From Geosiphon pyriformis (taxonomy: Eukaryota > Glomeromycota > Glomeromycetes > Archaeosporales > Geosiphonaceae): a DNA stretch of 64,000 nucleotides. Each line of letters opens with the position of its first letter. The first letter of the stretch is position 1. Below the pieces are notes generated by a model, which searched no databases, was not told the DNA's origin, and worked only from the letters and a program-made list of their open reading frames with translations. The translations under genes were made by a program, and so were the position numbers. The DNA lies in assembly GCA_016748015.1 (NCBI GenBank), contig JAAOMT010000436.1, positions 2,129,037 to 2,193,036 on the forward strand, read 5' to 3'. Positions 25,701 to 35,302 of the stretch are shown here, one piece after another.

Positions 25701-27404
25701 AATTGCTTTCTGGCCAGTATAACCAATATGCTTGCGTCATATGGGTTTTCATTGGTCAATAATATTCCTAATGTTTTCTGGTCTGGTGTCAGTGTTCTTG
25801 TTGCTAAAGTTTTGGGCGTGGTGTGATACTTAAACATGATTGCCTCTTTAAGAAAATTTGGGATTGTGTTTGCAAATCAGCTTCTGGATTGTAGTGGCGT
25901 GTACTTCACTTGGAGCACTTTTTGCTGATAGAAAAGACTGGATCCCAGAGGTTGGGTTCCTGGTTGGTTCGTCTCTTTAGTCTCATTCATTTTTAGTGGT
26001 AGTCTAGCTGGCATTGGTGCTTTGGTCTACTGTTCCATTTCAGACATACACTTATGCAATTTTGGCTTTGCTAATAGTTGTCTTGTTGAAAATAGGCCTG
26101 GCATTGTAAGTGTATATACAGATGGATCAGTCAAAAATTTGGGTTCTGCAGGCACTTGTGGTAGTGTCACTGCTTACTTCTCAGACGTTGACTTGAGTAT
26201 AAGAGTTAGAGTATATGGCTTGCTTTCTTTGACTTTGATGGAACTTCAGACCATTACTTTTGCTTTAAAATGCATTCTAACTTTTAGCTCAGTTATGTTG
26301 TTCACAGATAGCCAGACTTCTTTGGACATGTGTGCTTTGTTGGTTAATTCTGTTGGTCCTGATTTTCACAATAAATGCTGGATTAAGAAGGAACACATTC
26401 ATATCACTATTGCTTCTAAAGGACTTTCAGTTTGTTGGAATAAAGTCAAGGGCCACTCGGGAGTGGTTGGTAACAAGCATGCCGACTTTTTTGCTGACAC
26501 TGCCACTAAGTCTAAGTTTATGCTACTGGTCAGTATAATATGTTGATTTATTGCTGTAGAAGACCAACTTGTTTTTGGGAATGCTCGTCAGTTTGTATGG
26601 CATCTATTTGATGCTGTTAATTTTGTTGGCTGGGAGTCCAAGTGTATGAGTAGTGTTATTGATTTGAATCTTGTCAAACAATTTAATATGCACTGAACCT
26701 TTCGAGTTTGATACTCCAATAGTGGTATCCACTCTGGTTTTTCCAGCTCTGTTATTGTGGTACTAAGATCTTACTTCATGAAAGCTCTCCATCATAGGCT
26801 GCCTATGGCTGTGTGAAAGAAATGATACAAACCAAGTTATTCTAGCATGGCATGTATCTGTTGTGGTTTGGTTGAAGATTTTGACCATATGTTTTCATGT
26901 GTCTAGAATACTGATGTCAAGCGAAAGTTAATTTCTAACATGATTAAAACATAAACTAGCTTGCCTGGAATCAGTAATGTTAATTTGCTGTGACTCACTC
27001 CTTGCATGATGCTAAACTGTCAGATAGTTTGTATATGACCCTGGCCAAAGGTTTTATGTTGAAGGAATGGATGGCTGACACAGTGCATTTGTTAGGCCCT
27101 GGATCTGATGGGGGTTTGTTGGTTATTAATTTGGTCTGTGAGTTTGCAGAAGGTCATCAATCTTCTATTTGGATACTGACTGCCAAATTGAGGATGTATT
27201 ATGAGAAACATGGCCTCTTGCCAAGGGATAGCTTTGTGTGTTCTGACCATATCTGGTCTGGTATTTGTGTGGTCTCGTAAAATGGTTTTTGATTTTGGGA
27301 TCAGGTTGGACATACACATTTGTTTTAGTTTGTATCCTAGTTTAGTGAGCTTGTATTTTGGTTTTCTGTGTGACTTTTCTGTGCTGGAAGATTTGGGTAT
27401 ATAG
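22718..27404 (+). pseudogene. LINE-D ORF2: APE endonuclease, RT, RNase H, zinc motif
   Basis: The ATG at 22718 overlaps the ORF1 stop (ATGA). Endonuclease: TCNIQSINIPAKQDIV near 22745, catalytic-Glu block ITEIKLR near 22831, GDFNENG near 23160 and SDHKMVSVSVDL near 23379, so the APE motifs are intact. RT: LLDGKAGGLFGIPNKL near 24268, MILKPYDWKRTL near 24417 and an intact FVDDTIWIG near 25020. RNase H: VYTDGSVKNLG near 26112, MELQTI near 26238, LFTDSQTSLD near 26299 and VKGHSGVVGNKHADFFAD near 26443. The zinc motif CICCGLVEDFDHMFSC lies near 26850. Frameshifts occur near 24310 and in the 26.8-27.3 kb region, and about 15 stops are present. The natural stop is the TAG at 27402. Confidence 0.9.
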
Positions 27405-27538
27405 TATTGCCTTGACTTGGCCCAAGTGACCAGTCACATGTTAACAATGCGTGAGCCACGTTTAATTTAGAGTCTTGTTAATCTTATATACTTAGGTAGT
27501 AGTTGAACTGCACTCATAAAAGCTGAATAAAAAAAAAA
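27402..27538 (+). repeat. Shared LINE 3' tail, copy 3
   Basis: The tail begins at the ORF2 stop TAG. The stem pairs TGACTtGG (27413-27420, one bulged T) with CCAGTCA (27430-27436); an alternative 6-bp stem, ACTTGG/CCAAGT, is also possible. The downstream GCGTGAGCCACGTTTAATTTAG still keeps CpGs. It ends CTCATAAAAGCTGAATAAAAAAAAA. Confidence 0.85.
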
Positions 27539-28622
27539 TTAAATTTTAAATTTAATTATTTAAATTAACAATTTATAAAAAAATAATATTTTGAATTAAA
27601 TTAATTAATTTAATATATATAAATAATTAATATATTTAAATAGTTTTAATATAATATATTGATTTAATATAATTTAACTATATATACAAATTTTTTGTTA
27701 ATTTAAAAAAGTATTGATTTTATATTAAATCAATTTTTCTTTATAGCTTTATAATAAACAAATAATTTTTTTTTATATTTTTCTCATTTTTTTTTAAGTT
27801 CTAAATATTTGTTATTAATATTTTAAATATGTTTTTATATTTAAATTTTTTATTATTTTATGTTTTTTAAAATATATATTATTTATATTTTATATTATGT
27901 TTTATTTTTACAAATATGTTATTAGTTTTATTACTTAATTTTGTTTTTATTATAATGTTAATTAAGTAATAAAATAATTATATTATTAAAGATATAATCT
28001 TAACAATAATAATTTTAATTAATATATTTTTAATATATTTTTTTATAAATTTTTTTATTTTTATTTTTTATAAACTGGATTTTTAAACATTATATATTTT
28101 TAATAACTAATTAAAAAATTCTGGTCATAATTTTATTAAATTAGTTTTAATTTCTGATTAATTGTATTTTTTGTGTTTTAATTGTTTTTTTTATAAAATA
28201 CTAAAACTGATTTTTAAAAATAAATAATAATAATAATTTTTTTTTGTTTTTTTAAAAATTAAAATAATTTATATATCTATATATATATTATAATTAATAA
28301 TTATATATATAATTATGTATATTTTTTGATAAAAACATTGTTATTTGTTAAGAAGTTACTAAATCTGTATTTTTTATCAGATAATACTAGTAATAATAAA
28401 AACAACCAAAAAAATAACAATAAAAAAACCATTAAAATAGAAGTTTTTAATATATTTTATATTATTATTATGAATTTTTTAAATTATGTTTTTATAATAA
28501 AATTATTTTATTATTTAATTACTTTTTTAATATAATTATTTGGTTGTTTTATAATTTTTAATATAAAACTTACTAAAATTAATTAAAATTAAATAATTAT
28601 TTAATTAAATTAATTAAATTAC

Positions 28623-28670
<48 letters not shown>

Positions 28671-29344
28671 ATACTATAATAATTAATTATTTAATTAAAT
28701 AGCCAAAAATTAAAATTATTAAAGTAATTAATGCCAAATTAATAGCTAATTTTGTTAATTTATTAATATAAATATTTAAAAAAATTATATTAAAATTATT
28801 TATATAAAAAATTGAAAACAAAGTATTATTATATTAAATTAAAACAAAAAAATAATAAAATAAACTATTTTATATTTATTAAGTATTTGATAATAAAATA
28901 TATAAATTGTAACTAATTATAATTATTAAATATAATTTTTATTAAAATTGGTAATTAAATTAAAAATAATTAATATTAAGTATTAAAAATTATTAAATTA
29001 TTAAATTTTTGGTTTTATATAAAAACTTCAACAAATTTTTTAAATAAAACCAATTCATAATAATATTAAATACAAAATAATACTAAAAAAATTATTTATA
29101 ATATAATTATTTTATATTAAATATATAATATTAATTTTATTATTTAAATTAATAATTTTTAATTATAACTATTAACAAAATGCTAATTTCTTATTTTTTT
29201 TTTGTTTTTGTTTTGTTTTTGTTGAATTAATTTATTAAAAAAAATAAGTATTAAAATTATAATATTATAAATAGCTTAATAAAAAATACATAGAAAATAA
29301 AATATTGATTTTATTTAGTTTTTTTAATAATTATATTAGTTTTA
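27539..29344. other. AT-rich spacer with TTA microsatellite
   Basis: About 1.8 kb of nearly pure A/T with no supported gene. A (TTA)n microsatellite of about 14 units runs at 28623-28664. The only open stretch (28326-28535) is Asn/Lys/Ile/Phe/Tyr-rich, as expected by chance from such base composition. Confidence 0.6.
28623..28664. repeat. (TTA)n microsatellite
   Basis: An uninterrupted run of about 14 TTA/ATT trinucleotides inside the AT-rich spacer. Confidence 0.95.
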
Positions 29345-29381
29345 TTATAATTATATTAATACTCTTTGTTTCCTTAATTTT

Positions 29382-31504
29382 ATGATCACAACCAGAGCAA
29401 AAAGTAAAAAAGCTGCACCTAATATCTGTTTTAAGATATCTAATAAAATTTCAACCAGAGAAGTTCTTTCTGTTGTAAAAGCAATTAGGCAAAATATTTT
29501 AAAAGTCTTTTTTTTACTCAGTAATTGTAATAAGCTGCTTTTGGTAGCCACTGAAACAACTTTCTCATCTTTGACTGGTTTTTTACCAGTCAAAGTTCCC
29601 TCAAAAAACACACTTGGGTTAGTTTTAGTGTTGCCACCACCCCAACTAAGAACCCAAAAGTTTTTAATAATAGATCAGTAAATAAGCTGGTTTTCTTCTC
29701 TATAGATTCAGTACTTAGTGCTATTAGCACTACCTTTTCAAAAAAAATGGTCAAAAAGACCAAAGGTTCAAAAAAGTGAGAACAGTCGCTTGCTTCTGCT
29801 ATTGTTACACCAAACTCTTTTGTGGTTTCTAATGAGATCTTAGATGAAATCTCTATAGCATTATCCAGTATGTCATTCAAGATAGGCTTAGATCAACCAC
29901 TGGCTATGTTGCCAAATATGGTGTCTTTTGATAGATCATTGCTGGTTTTAGAAGCAAAATAATCTCTTCCTGTTAGGTTACCTGTTCTTAAAAACTGGGC
30001 TAATTAAATGAAAACTGAATTATCTTCTCCTCTAGTTTCTGGTGCTATTTCTAATAGTGCTTGGGAAATTATTACTGGTCATTAAAGGTTTGCTGGGTGG
30101 ATGGCTTTTACTCTGGTGCATGATGTTACTTTTAAGATCAAATTGGCTCATGTTAAGGCTGTTTTTCAGTTAGTACATGGTTTCTTGGGTGTGAAGTTAG
30201 TATCAAAAGATAATGTGAAGCTGTTTTGTGTAGAGTTTGCTTCTCAAGTGTTTTTGAAAGCTGCATTTTTGGTTGAGCTTACAAGCTTTGTACAATTGGC
30301 CACTCTCAAAATTGCCAAGTTTTTGGTAATTTCTGAGTTTGGTTCTTCTTTTGCTGCTGTTGTGCTGTATAATGTGCCCTTAGATGTGTCTGCTGCTAAC
30401 ATTAAGATGGCTTTTGGTGTGTTTAATAGTGTCACTTATGTTGTGCTAAAGCCTGTTGGCATTTAATAGTATGTGGTGGTTTATTTTAAGAAGTTGGACT
30501 CTGCTGTGTCTGCTTTAAATTATTGATCAGTCTTAGTGGGCAAAGATAGTGTTAGAATCCTTCCTTTTGTGAATCAACAGGAAACAATTGTGTCTTATGA
30601 TAGATTTAAGGCCAAATTAGTTAATCTTCTTCTTGGTTGTACTGTTTTTGAGATCAGTAATATGGTTTTTCAGGTTGGTGGTCGGACATGTTTCATTCTT
30701 CATTCTCCTGAGTCTGGTCATCATTTTCGGTTTGCTTTGATTATATTTGGTTCTTAGGTTGATTTGAATGTTGTAGTACTAAAAACTGGTACACTAAGAA
30801 AATGCTATATTTAGTGGAAAACTTCTGGTTGCCAGCATTGTTTTCAGTGTCAAAAGATAGGCCACTTAGCTGTAGACTGCAAGATTGCTTTACTTTTCTT
30901 TTCTAGAGCTCCCAAGATGTTTAAACTACATTTTGTCAGTTCTTTGTCTTATGTAAAGGCATCTGTTTCTTCTGTTCTTTCTGAGTTTTCTCCTTTGGTG
31001 GCTTTTGTTTCTTTTGTAGTTGTTGAAAATTCTTTGGTGTTTTCTTGGCTGGCATCTCTAGAATCTGATTTGGCCAAGCTTTCTGTTTTGGTTGAATCTA
31101 TTGTTAAGCCTATTGGCTCTATGATCAAAGTTTTTGAACAATTTGTTAATGGTAATCTGGTTTCAAGTTCTGCTCTTGGCCTTAGAGTTAACAAAGTTTT
31201 GGTTCACATAAGTGCCTTTAGCAGAGCTGTTGGTAAGTTAAAGCGAAAAGTGATCACTCTGAAAACTGAATGTGGTTTTAAAGACATTAATATGTCTGGT
31301 CCTTATGTAGATTTGTCATTTTTTAATGATGATATGTTTTCTAATTTGATGTCTCTTTGAAAACATAAATCTGCTGCTGTAAAGACTGATGCCTTCAAAA
31401 TGGCTGAGTGGTTGGTTGGTTTGGTTAATAATAGTATCACATTATTTGAGATTGTTCAAAGGATGTCTTTTTTAAGTAAGTTTTCTTCTAAAGTATCAAC
31501 ATAA
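29382..31504 (+). pseudogene. Element E ORF1: RRM-like plus CCHC zinc knuckle, no RT
   Basis: The Lys-rich N-terminus begins M-I-T-T-R-A-K-S-K-K. After a one-base frame break near 29635 the frame continues almost to the tail. FAAVVLYNVPLDVSAANIK near 30347 followed by YVVVYFKKLDSAVSALN near 30470 fits an RRM (RNP2- and RNP1-like strands). Then comes SVLVGKDSVRILPF near 30530, in the place of SFLIGKNSVHI of LINE-D. A fully intact CCHC knuckle CFQCQKIGHLAVDC lies near 30839, with a long Leu/Val-rich helical C-terminus. In-frame stops at 29778 (TGA), 30466 (TAA), 30525 (TGA), 30756 (TAG), 30813 (TAG) and 31360 (TGA) fit Trp or Gln losses. The likely role is binding its own RNA and perhaps RT supplied by LINEs. 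Confidence 0.8.
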
Positions 31505-31637
31505 TATAGTCTGAACTGGCTTGAGTAGCTAGTTACATGTAGTAAGTATGTAAACCATATTTAGCCTTGGATTACTTAGTTTGGTTCTAATTTCTAAATG
31601 GTGGTTGGGTCATATTCATTAAACTCATAAAAAAAAA
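31502..31637 (+). repeat. Shared LINE 3' tail, copy 4 (on ORF1-only element)
   Basis: The tail begins at the ORF1 stop TAA. The stem AACTGGCT (31514-31521) pairs with AGCTAGTT (31527-31534) with one G-U pair. Relative to copy 1 the base pair G-C has become A-T on both strands of the stem. The distal TTAGTTTGGTTCTAA matches copies 1 and 9, and the tail ends ATTAAACTCATAAAAAAAA. Confidence 0.85.
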
Positions 31638-31929
31638 TATATTAATTATAATATTTGAATTAAAATTGGCTATAAAAAGCAATATATATTTTTTTAAATA
31701 ATAACAATAATAACATATTTATTAAAACTGGTTTTAATTAATTATTAGCTATATTATTTAATTTATCAATTTTTATTAATCTTTAAAACAAAACAAATTA
31801 TGTTTTTACACATATTTTTAACCAATAAACTTATTAAGTTGATTTTAAAGATTAAATTAATTAAATAAAAACTAAATTTACTTTTTTTTTAATAATAATA
31901 TTTTTAATAATACTTAAAAAATAATTATT

Positions 31930-33224
31930 AGTTATTAAAAATTCTTTAAATAAATAGTTTTTATTTTAATGCTTAATGTTTTTTTAAGATTAAATTAGTT
32001 TTTATTAAAACTGTTTTTCAATTTGTATATAATTTTATTAATATAAAATCAATATTTAAGAATAATATAAAACTGTTTTATATAAATTTTGCTTTTTAAG
32101 CTTTTTTAAATACTATATTTTAAATTGAATTTGTTGGTTTTATTTGTTTTTTACTTTGAAAATTTTAAAATTTTTAATAATTTTTGAGGTTATTTTTTTT
32201 GCTAATATTTAACAATATATTATTGTTTATTTTAAATTTTTTATTGTAATTATAACTGTTTTTAATTGTTAATTAGTTTTAATAACTAAAAATAATATTA
32301 AAATTTTTTTTATTAATTATAAAAAAGTTATTATTTTCTGTAATTTGTTTAATATTAAGTTGGTAAATTTTTTTTGGATATATTATTTTTAAAATTAGTA
32401 AGTTGGTTTCTCAAATTTGTAAGTATATTTGTTTTATTCTTTATTTTTTTAATTTTGTATAATAATTAAAATATATATTTATTATTTTTGGTTTTTAAAA
32501 AAACCAGTATTTTAAAAAAGTATTATATTTGATAAAAAAGTCTTAATTATTAATATTGTTTTAAATATTAAAATTTGAATTATTTGGTTTCTAATTATAA
32601 AATACTTTTTTTTGTTTTTTTAAGTCTATTCAAATCTGTAATTGGTTTTAAGATTTTAAATTTTATTTTGTTAGTATTAAGTCTTATGTTAAAACTTTTG
32701 TTTTATTGGTTTTTTTTACTGATGTGCTTTTAACTATTTTTATTGTTGCTGCTGTTGTTAATTCTGTTATTGGTTTTAAATTGGCTTTTTTGAAATTTAA
32801 GTTGGCTGTATTGGTTTTATTGATCAAATTTATTGTTGAATCTATTAACACTTTGGTTTTTTGGTAAAAATTGGTTGGTAATTCTTTTGCTTTATATACT
32901 GAATTAAATAAAAAGTGTCTTAAAATTCAGAAAAATGTTACTACTTTTAATGATGAATTGAACAGAATGTGTAAAAAGGTGGGTAAGCTTAAAGCTAAAT
33001 GTGCTAATAATGATAAAAACATAAAAGTTCCTGGTAATAATGTCAATAAAAAAATATTTGCTCAAATGATGGCTCTTTAAAAACTTCAGGCTCCTGAGAT
33101 TAAGTTAAGTGGAGATAACACTGCTAAATAGATGAGTAAAATGATCATAAATAACTGTACTTTGGTTGCATATATGCATAAGATGTCTTTTCAGAATAGG
33201 TTTTCCTTATTAGATTCAACGTAG
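31930..33224 (+). pseudogene. Element F ORF1 remnant
   Basis: Homology to element E is clear at the DNA level, for example AAGTTGGTAAATTTTTTTTGG near 32357 against the E region near 30613, and the VKLVFIKTVFQFVYNFI-like stretch near 32000 against E near 30135. The zinc knuckle is not readable. The C-terminal part is open from about 32871 with KKCLKIQKNVTTFNDELN and RMCKKVGKLKAKCANNDK, a probable coiled coil. It ends STOP at 33222-33224 after LLDST, just as E ends at KVST. Confidence 0.65.
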
Positions 33225-33340
33225 TTTAGGGCTCGTGTGGGTCACACGTAGAAAGCGCGTAAGTCACACTTAATTTAGGACACTTAATTTGTCGTATTGT
33301 ATTAGGTAGTTATTGGGCCTCACACGTTAAATAAAAAAAA
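33222..33340 (+). repeat. Shared LINE 3' tail, copy 5 (CpG-rich)
   Basis: The tail begins at the ORF1 stop TAG. The stem is CGTGTG (33234-33239) with CACACG (33243-33248), a perfect 6-bp GC-rich hairpin at the same place as the AT-richer stems of other copies. The following AAAGCGCGTAAGTCACAC keeps CpGs that read CA/TG in decayed copies. It ends CACACGTTAAATAAAAAAAA. Confidence 0.85.
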
Positions 33341-33544
33341 GAGAATTAAAATGTGTATGGTAAATATTTTTGTTAACTTAAAACAGAAACATTAACATCA
33401 CAAATTTTGCTAATAAAATAATGAAAAAAGACAGCTTTGTATTCACATTCTTGAATACCTAAGACGCTATGTGCTGGTTATGTATATTCCAAAACTAACT
33501 CTTAATTCTATTGATATATTAAACCTGAGCATAATTTCTTTGGA

Positions 33545-34400
33545 TCATTTATCAACGGTGCTTGGGCTTCGTGGTGAGGGAATTTCTGAAATATCTTCAA
33601 TCCAGGTACCAATGGTTCCTCCGTCATCACTATTGACTATCGTATAGGTGTTAAAATATTTGAATAAAAGCTCAATAGTAGAAGGATCCATATTAAAGTG
33701 AAGAGCCAATTTCTGGGCAGTCCATTCATTAGGAGCTGATTTTCTTAGTTCAAACAAATCTCGCAATTCTCCCACTGTTAATCTGTCTTTAACATCTTCT
33801 TTTTCACTTTCTTTTTCAGTAATAGACTTTCGATGTTTAAGAATGGCTCGCATGCTATCCGACTTTAAATACACCCAGAAGGGTTGTCGGTGGGCAAAAT
33901 TTCATTCAAAAAAATTGGTTAATTAATGCAAAGTGATGAATAAAACTGAAAGTATCTAAAATTTTTTGATTCACCTGTTGAAAAGGTGTCTTGCTTGGTA
34001 GTACATTTACTTGTCCTATTGTTGACAATTTGCGCAAGAAATCCGGGTCTTTCCCATCAGCTTCAACTGCTTTGGTTTCAGCGCGCGCATACGTAAAAGT
34101 ATAATATAGTAAAGTTTTCCAAGTTTATCAAGGGTTTGCAATTCGATCCAGGAGCCACTATTTTTACTTCTATTTCCTTGAACTACCTTGATCGCGAGAC
34201 AAGCTAACCAAGGAAGGTTTTTTTCCTTGATTGATATTAACAGTTTGTCGCTCAGTTCCAGCCTCAATTCTTTCTTGAAATTTGTTAAAATTATTTTCGT
34301 GTAGGCGAAACGATCGTCCCTCTGTTACCCAAGACTTTACATTATTAGAAACTTTTTCTGGGAATTTCCGAGCTGCTGAACGTGAAATTTTCGCGCCCAT
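33545..34400 (-). CDS. NDUFAF4-like mitochondrial complex I assembly factor (three exons)
   Basis: Proposed exons: 34400-34187, 34066-33975 and 33862-33545, with GT-AG introns (GTAGTT...GCAG and GTGAAT...AAAG), giving about 207 residues in one frame. The N-terminus MGAKISRSAARKF fits the MGxxxSR start of the NDUFAF4 family. The C-terminal block LTVGELRDL followed by EWTAQKLALHFNMD and LLFKYFNTYTI matches the family's conserved end, where a Trp-Thr-Ala-x-Lys helix precedes a Leu-Lys-Tyr-Phe motif. Family members assist assembly of mitochondrial complex I; human NDUFAF4 is about 175 residues. The exon 3 start is the least certain point, because the frame is open a further 14 codons upstream without an AG acceptor. 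CpG-rich, normal composition. It is divergent from the MYND gene and its 3' end faces element F. Confidence 0.75.
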
Positions 34401-35302
34401 TAAAAGAATTTAAATTAGAAATCAAAGGGGAACTTATGTTCACAATAAATCTAATTGATAATCTAAATTCAATTGGTTAAATTCAAAAATTCCTGGATAA
34501 TGTTATTGAGAATTTTTCTTTCCCTTCCAATGCACGTGGAAGAAAAATAGTGCTTTCGTTCTTTTCAACCTTTGGTTGTCACCACTACCTCCGTCGGGTC
34601 GACTTGCAGAGTTTCATGGTAAGAGATAAGTTAATAAGTTACTGCTAGGTAATGGTGCTAGTGAATTAATTGATTTGGCTAAAAGGTCAGAAACCTAGTC
34701 GGTGGGATGTTCGAGTTCCAAGTACGAATGACCAAGGCAAATGGGAATATTTATTTCTTTACATATTATAAAGAATATAAACCTGCTACAGACCGGGAAA
34801 AAACTTGAGTGAGGTAAACCAAATTGGTTGAGTCGTTATAGTAGGTGCGCATCACAATACTAAAGCGTTTTTCTTCGGATTACAATACGATGATCTCATT
34901 TTACACAAATAAGAAAATATCTCTTTACATAATTCATTCTTGGTCACGTATAGGGTCACATATTGGTTCTGTTACAGAGCGTTAAGCCTATACAAGTTCA
35001 ATGGCGCTTAAAAGAACTGTTTGGCGTGAATCATTAATTGTAAAGTAAATCATCGAATCTCAATCAGAGAAGAGGAACAAGAAACTTGGTCATTAAACTA
35101 TTATAGAAATATCATAAAATTTAATGGAATACTTGATTTTAAATTTGTTGTGCCCTTTACTAATTTCGACCCAAAGGGTGATAATTTGAGTCTTGAGATT
35201 TTACAGTTCGAAACAATAAAAAGACGATGAAAAACGAAAAGTTGCAAATTCTTTGTGCTCCTGACTACGATTTCAAGGTTTGATAGACAAATCATCTCAA
35301 TA
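34401..35302. promoter_or_regulatory. Divergent intergenic/promoter region of the two host genes
   Basis: About 0.9 kb lies between the NDUFAF4-like start and the MYND start. The DNA has normal CpG and mixed composition, unlike the transposon zones. Pyrimidine-rich stretches (TTTTTCTTTCCCTTCC near 34506) sit upstream of the minus-strand gene. No sharp TATA box can be assigned. A weak pol III-like A/B box pair is noted separately. Confidence 0.45.
34676..34719 (+). other. Weak tRNA-like A box/B box pair (possible SINE relic)
   Basis: TGGCTAAAAGG (34676-34686) resembles a pol III A box, and GTTCGAGTTCC (34709-34719) resembles a B box, about 22 bp apart. The expected T-arm pairing (five bases either side of TTCGAGT) does not form, so this is not a functional tRNA gene. 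It may be a tRNA-derived SINE relic or a chance match. Confidence 0.25.

Larger units (their letters stand above)
20726..27538 (+). mobile_element. LINE-D: full-length LINE, best-preserved plus-strand copy
   Basis: The copy has a 5' UTR beginning with a pyrimidine-rich CTTCTTTCTCTCTTAC, ORF1, an ORF1/ORF2 ATGA overlap, ORF2 with all domains, and the shared 3' tail with an A-rich end. It is about 6.8 kb long. Both ORFs carry stops and a few frameshifts, mostly in homopolymers, so it is not autonomous, but the catalytic motifs are readable. It is the best reference for aligning the other copies. Confidence 0.9.
29345..31637 (+). mobile_element. Element E: ORF1-only retroelement carrying the LINE 3' tail
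   Basis: A single long ORF1-type reading frame (29382-31504) is followed at once by the same stop codon, stem-loop and A-rich tail as the autonomous LINEs. No endonuclease, RT or RNase H is present between them. The ORF1 is not simply a deleted copy of the B/D ORF1: it shares the domain order but only distant sequence. It looks like a non-autonomous family mobilised in trans, comparable in logic to gag-only HeT-A elements of Drosophila. The 5' end is approximate. Confidence 0.75.
31640..33340 (+). mobile_element. Element F: second ORF1-only element, graded AT decay
   Basis: This is a diverged relative of element E, truncated or unrecognisable at the 5' end. Alignment to E begins near 31930, which corresponds to E position 30100, and runs to the stop and tail. 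The first 1 kb is extremely A/T-shifted. From about 32900 the composition becomes normal, and the tail (33222-33340) is CpG-rich. It abuts the host gene island on its right. Confidence 0.7.

Noticed and set aside
28326-28535. 69-codon ORF rich in Asn, Lys and Ile
   Set aside because: Composition is what random AT-rich sequence gives, with no homology to neighbouring element ORFs.
27539-29344. Mitochondrial insertion or origin because of extreme A/T content
   Set aside because: No mitochondrial gene or origin motif is readable. Similar A/T spacers separate all the elements.
34016-34267. Separate minus-strand ORF of 83 codons
   Set aside because: It overlaps exon 1, intron 1 and exon 2 of the NDUFAF4-like gene in another frame. 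The spliced model explains the region better.
34600-34780. Functional tRNA gene
   Set aside because: A/B-box-like motifs are present, but the T-arm and acceptor stem do not pair.
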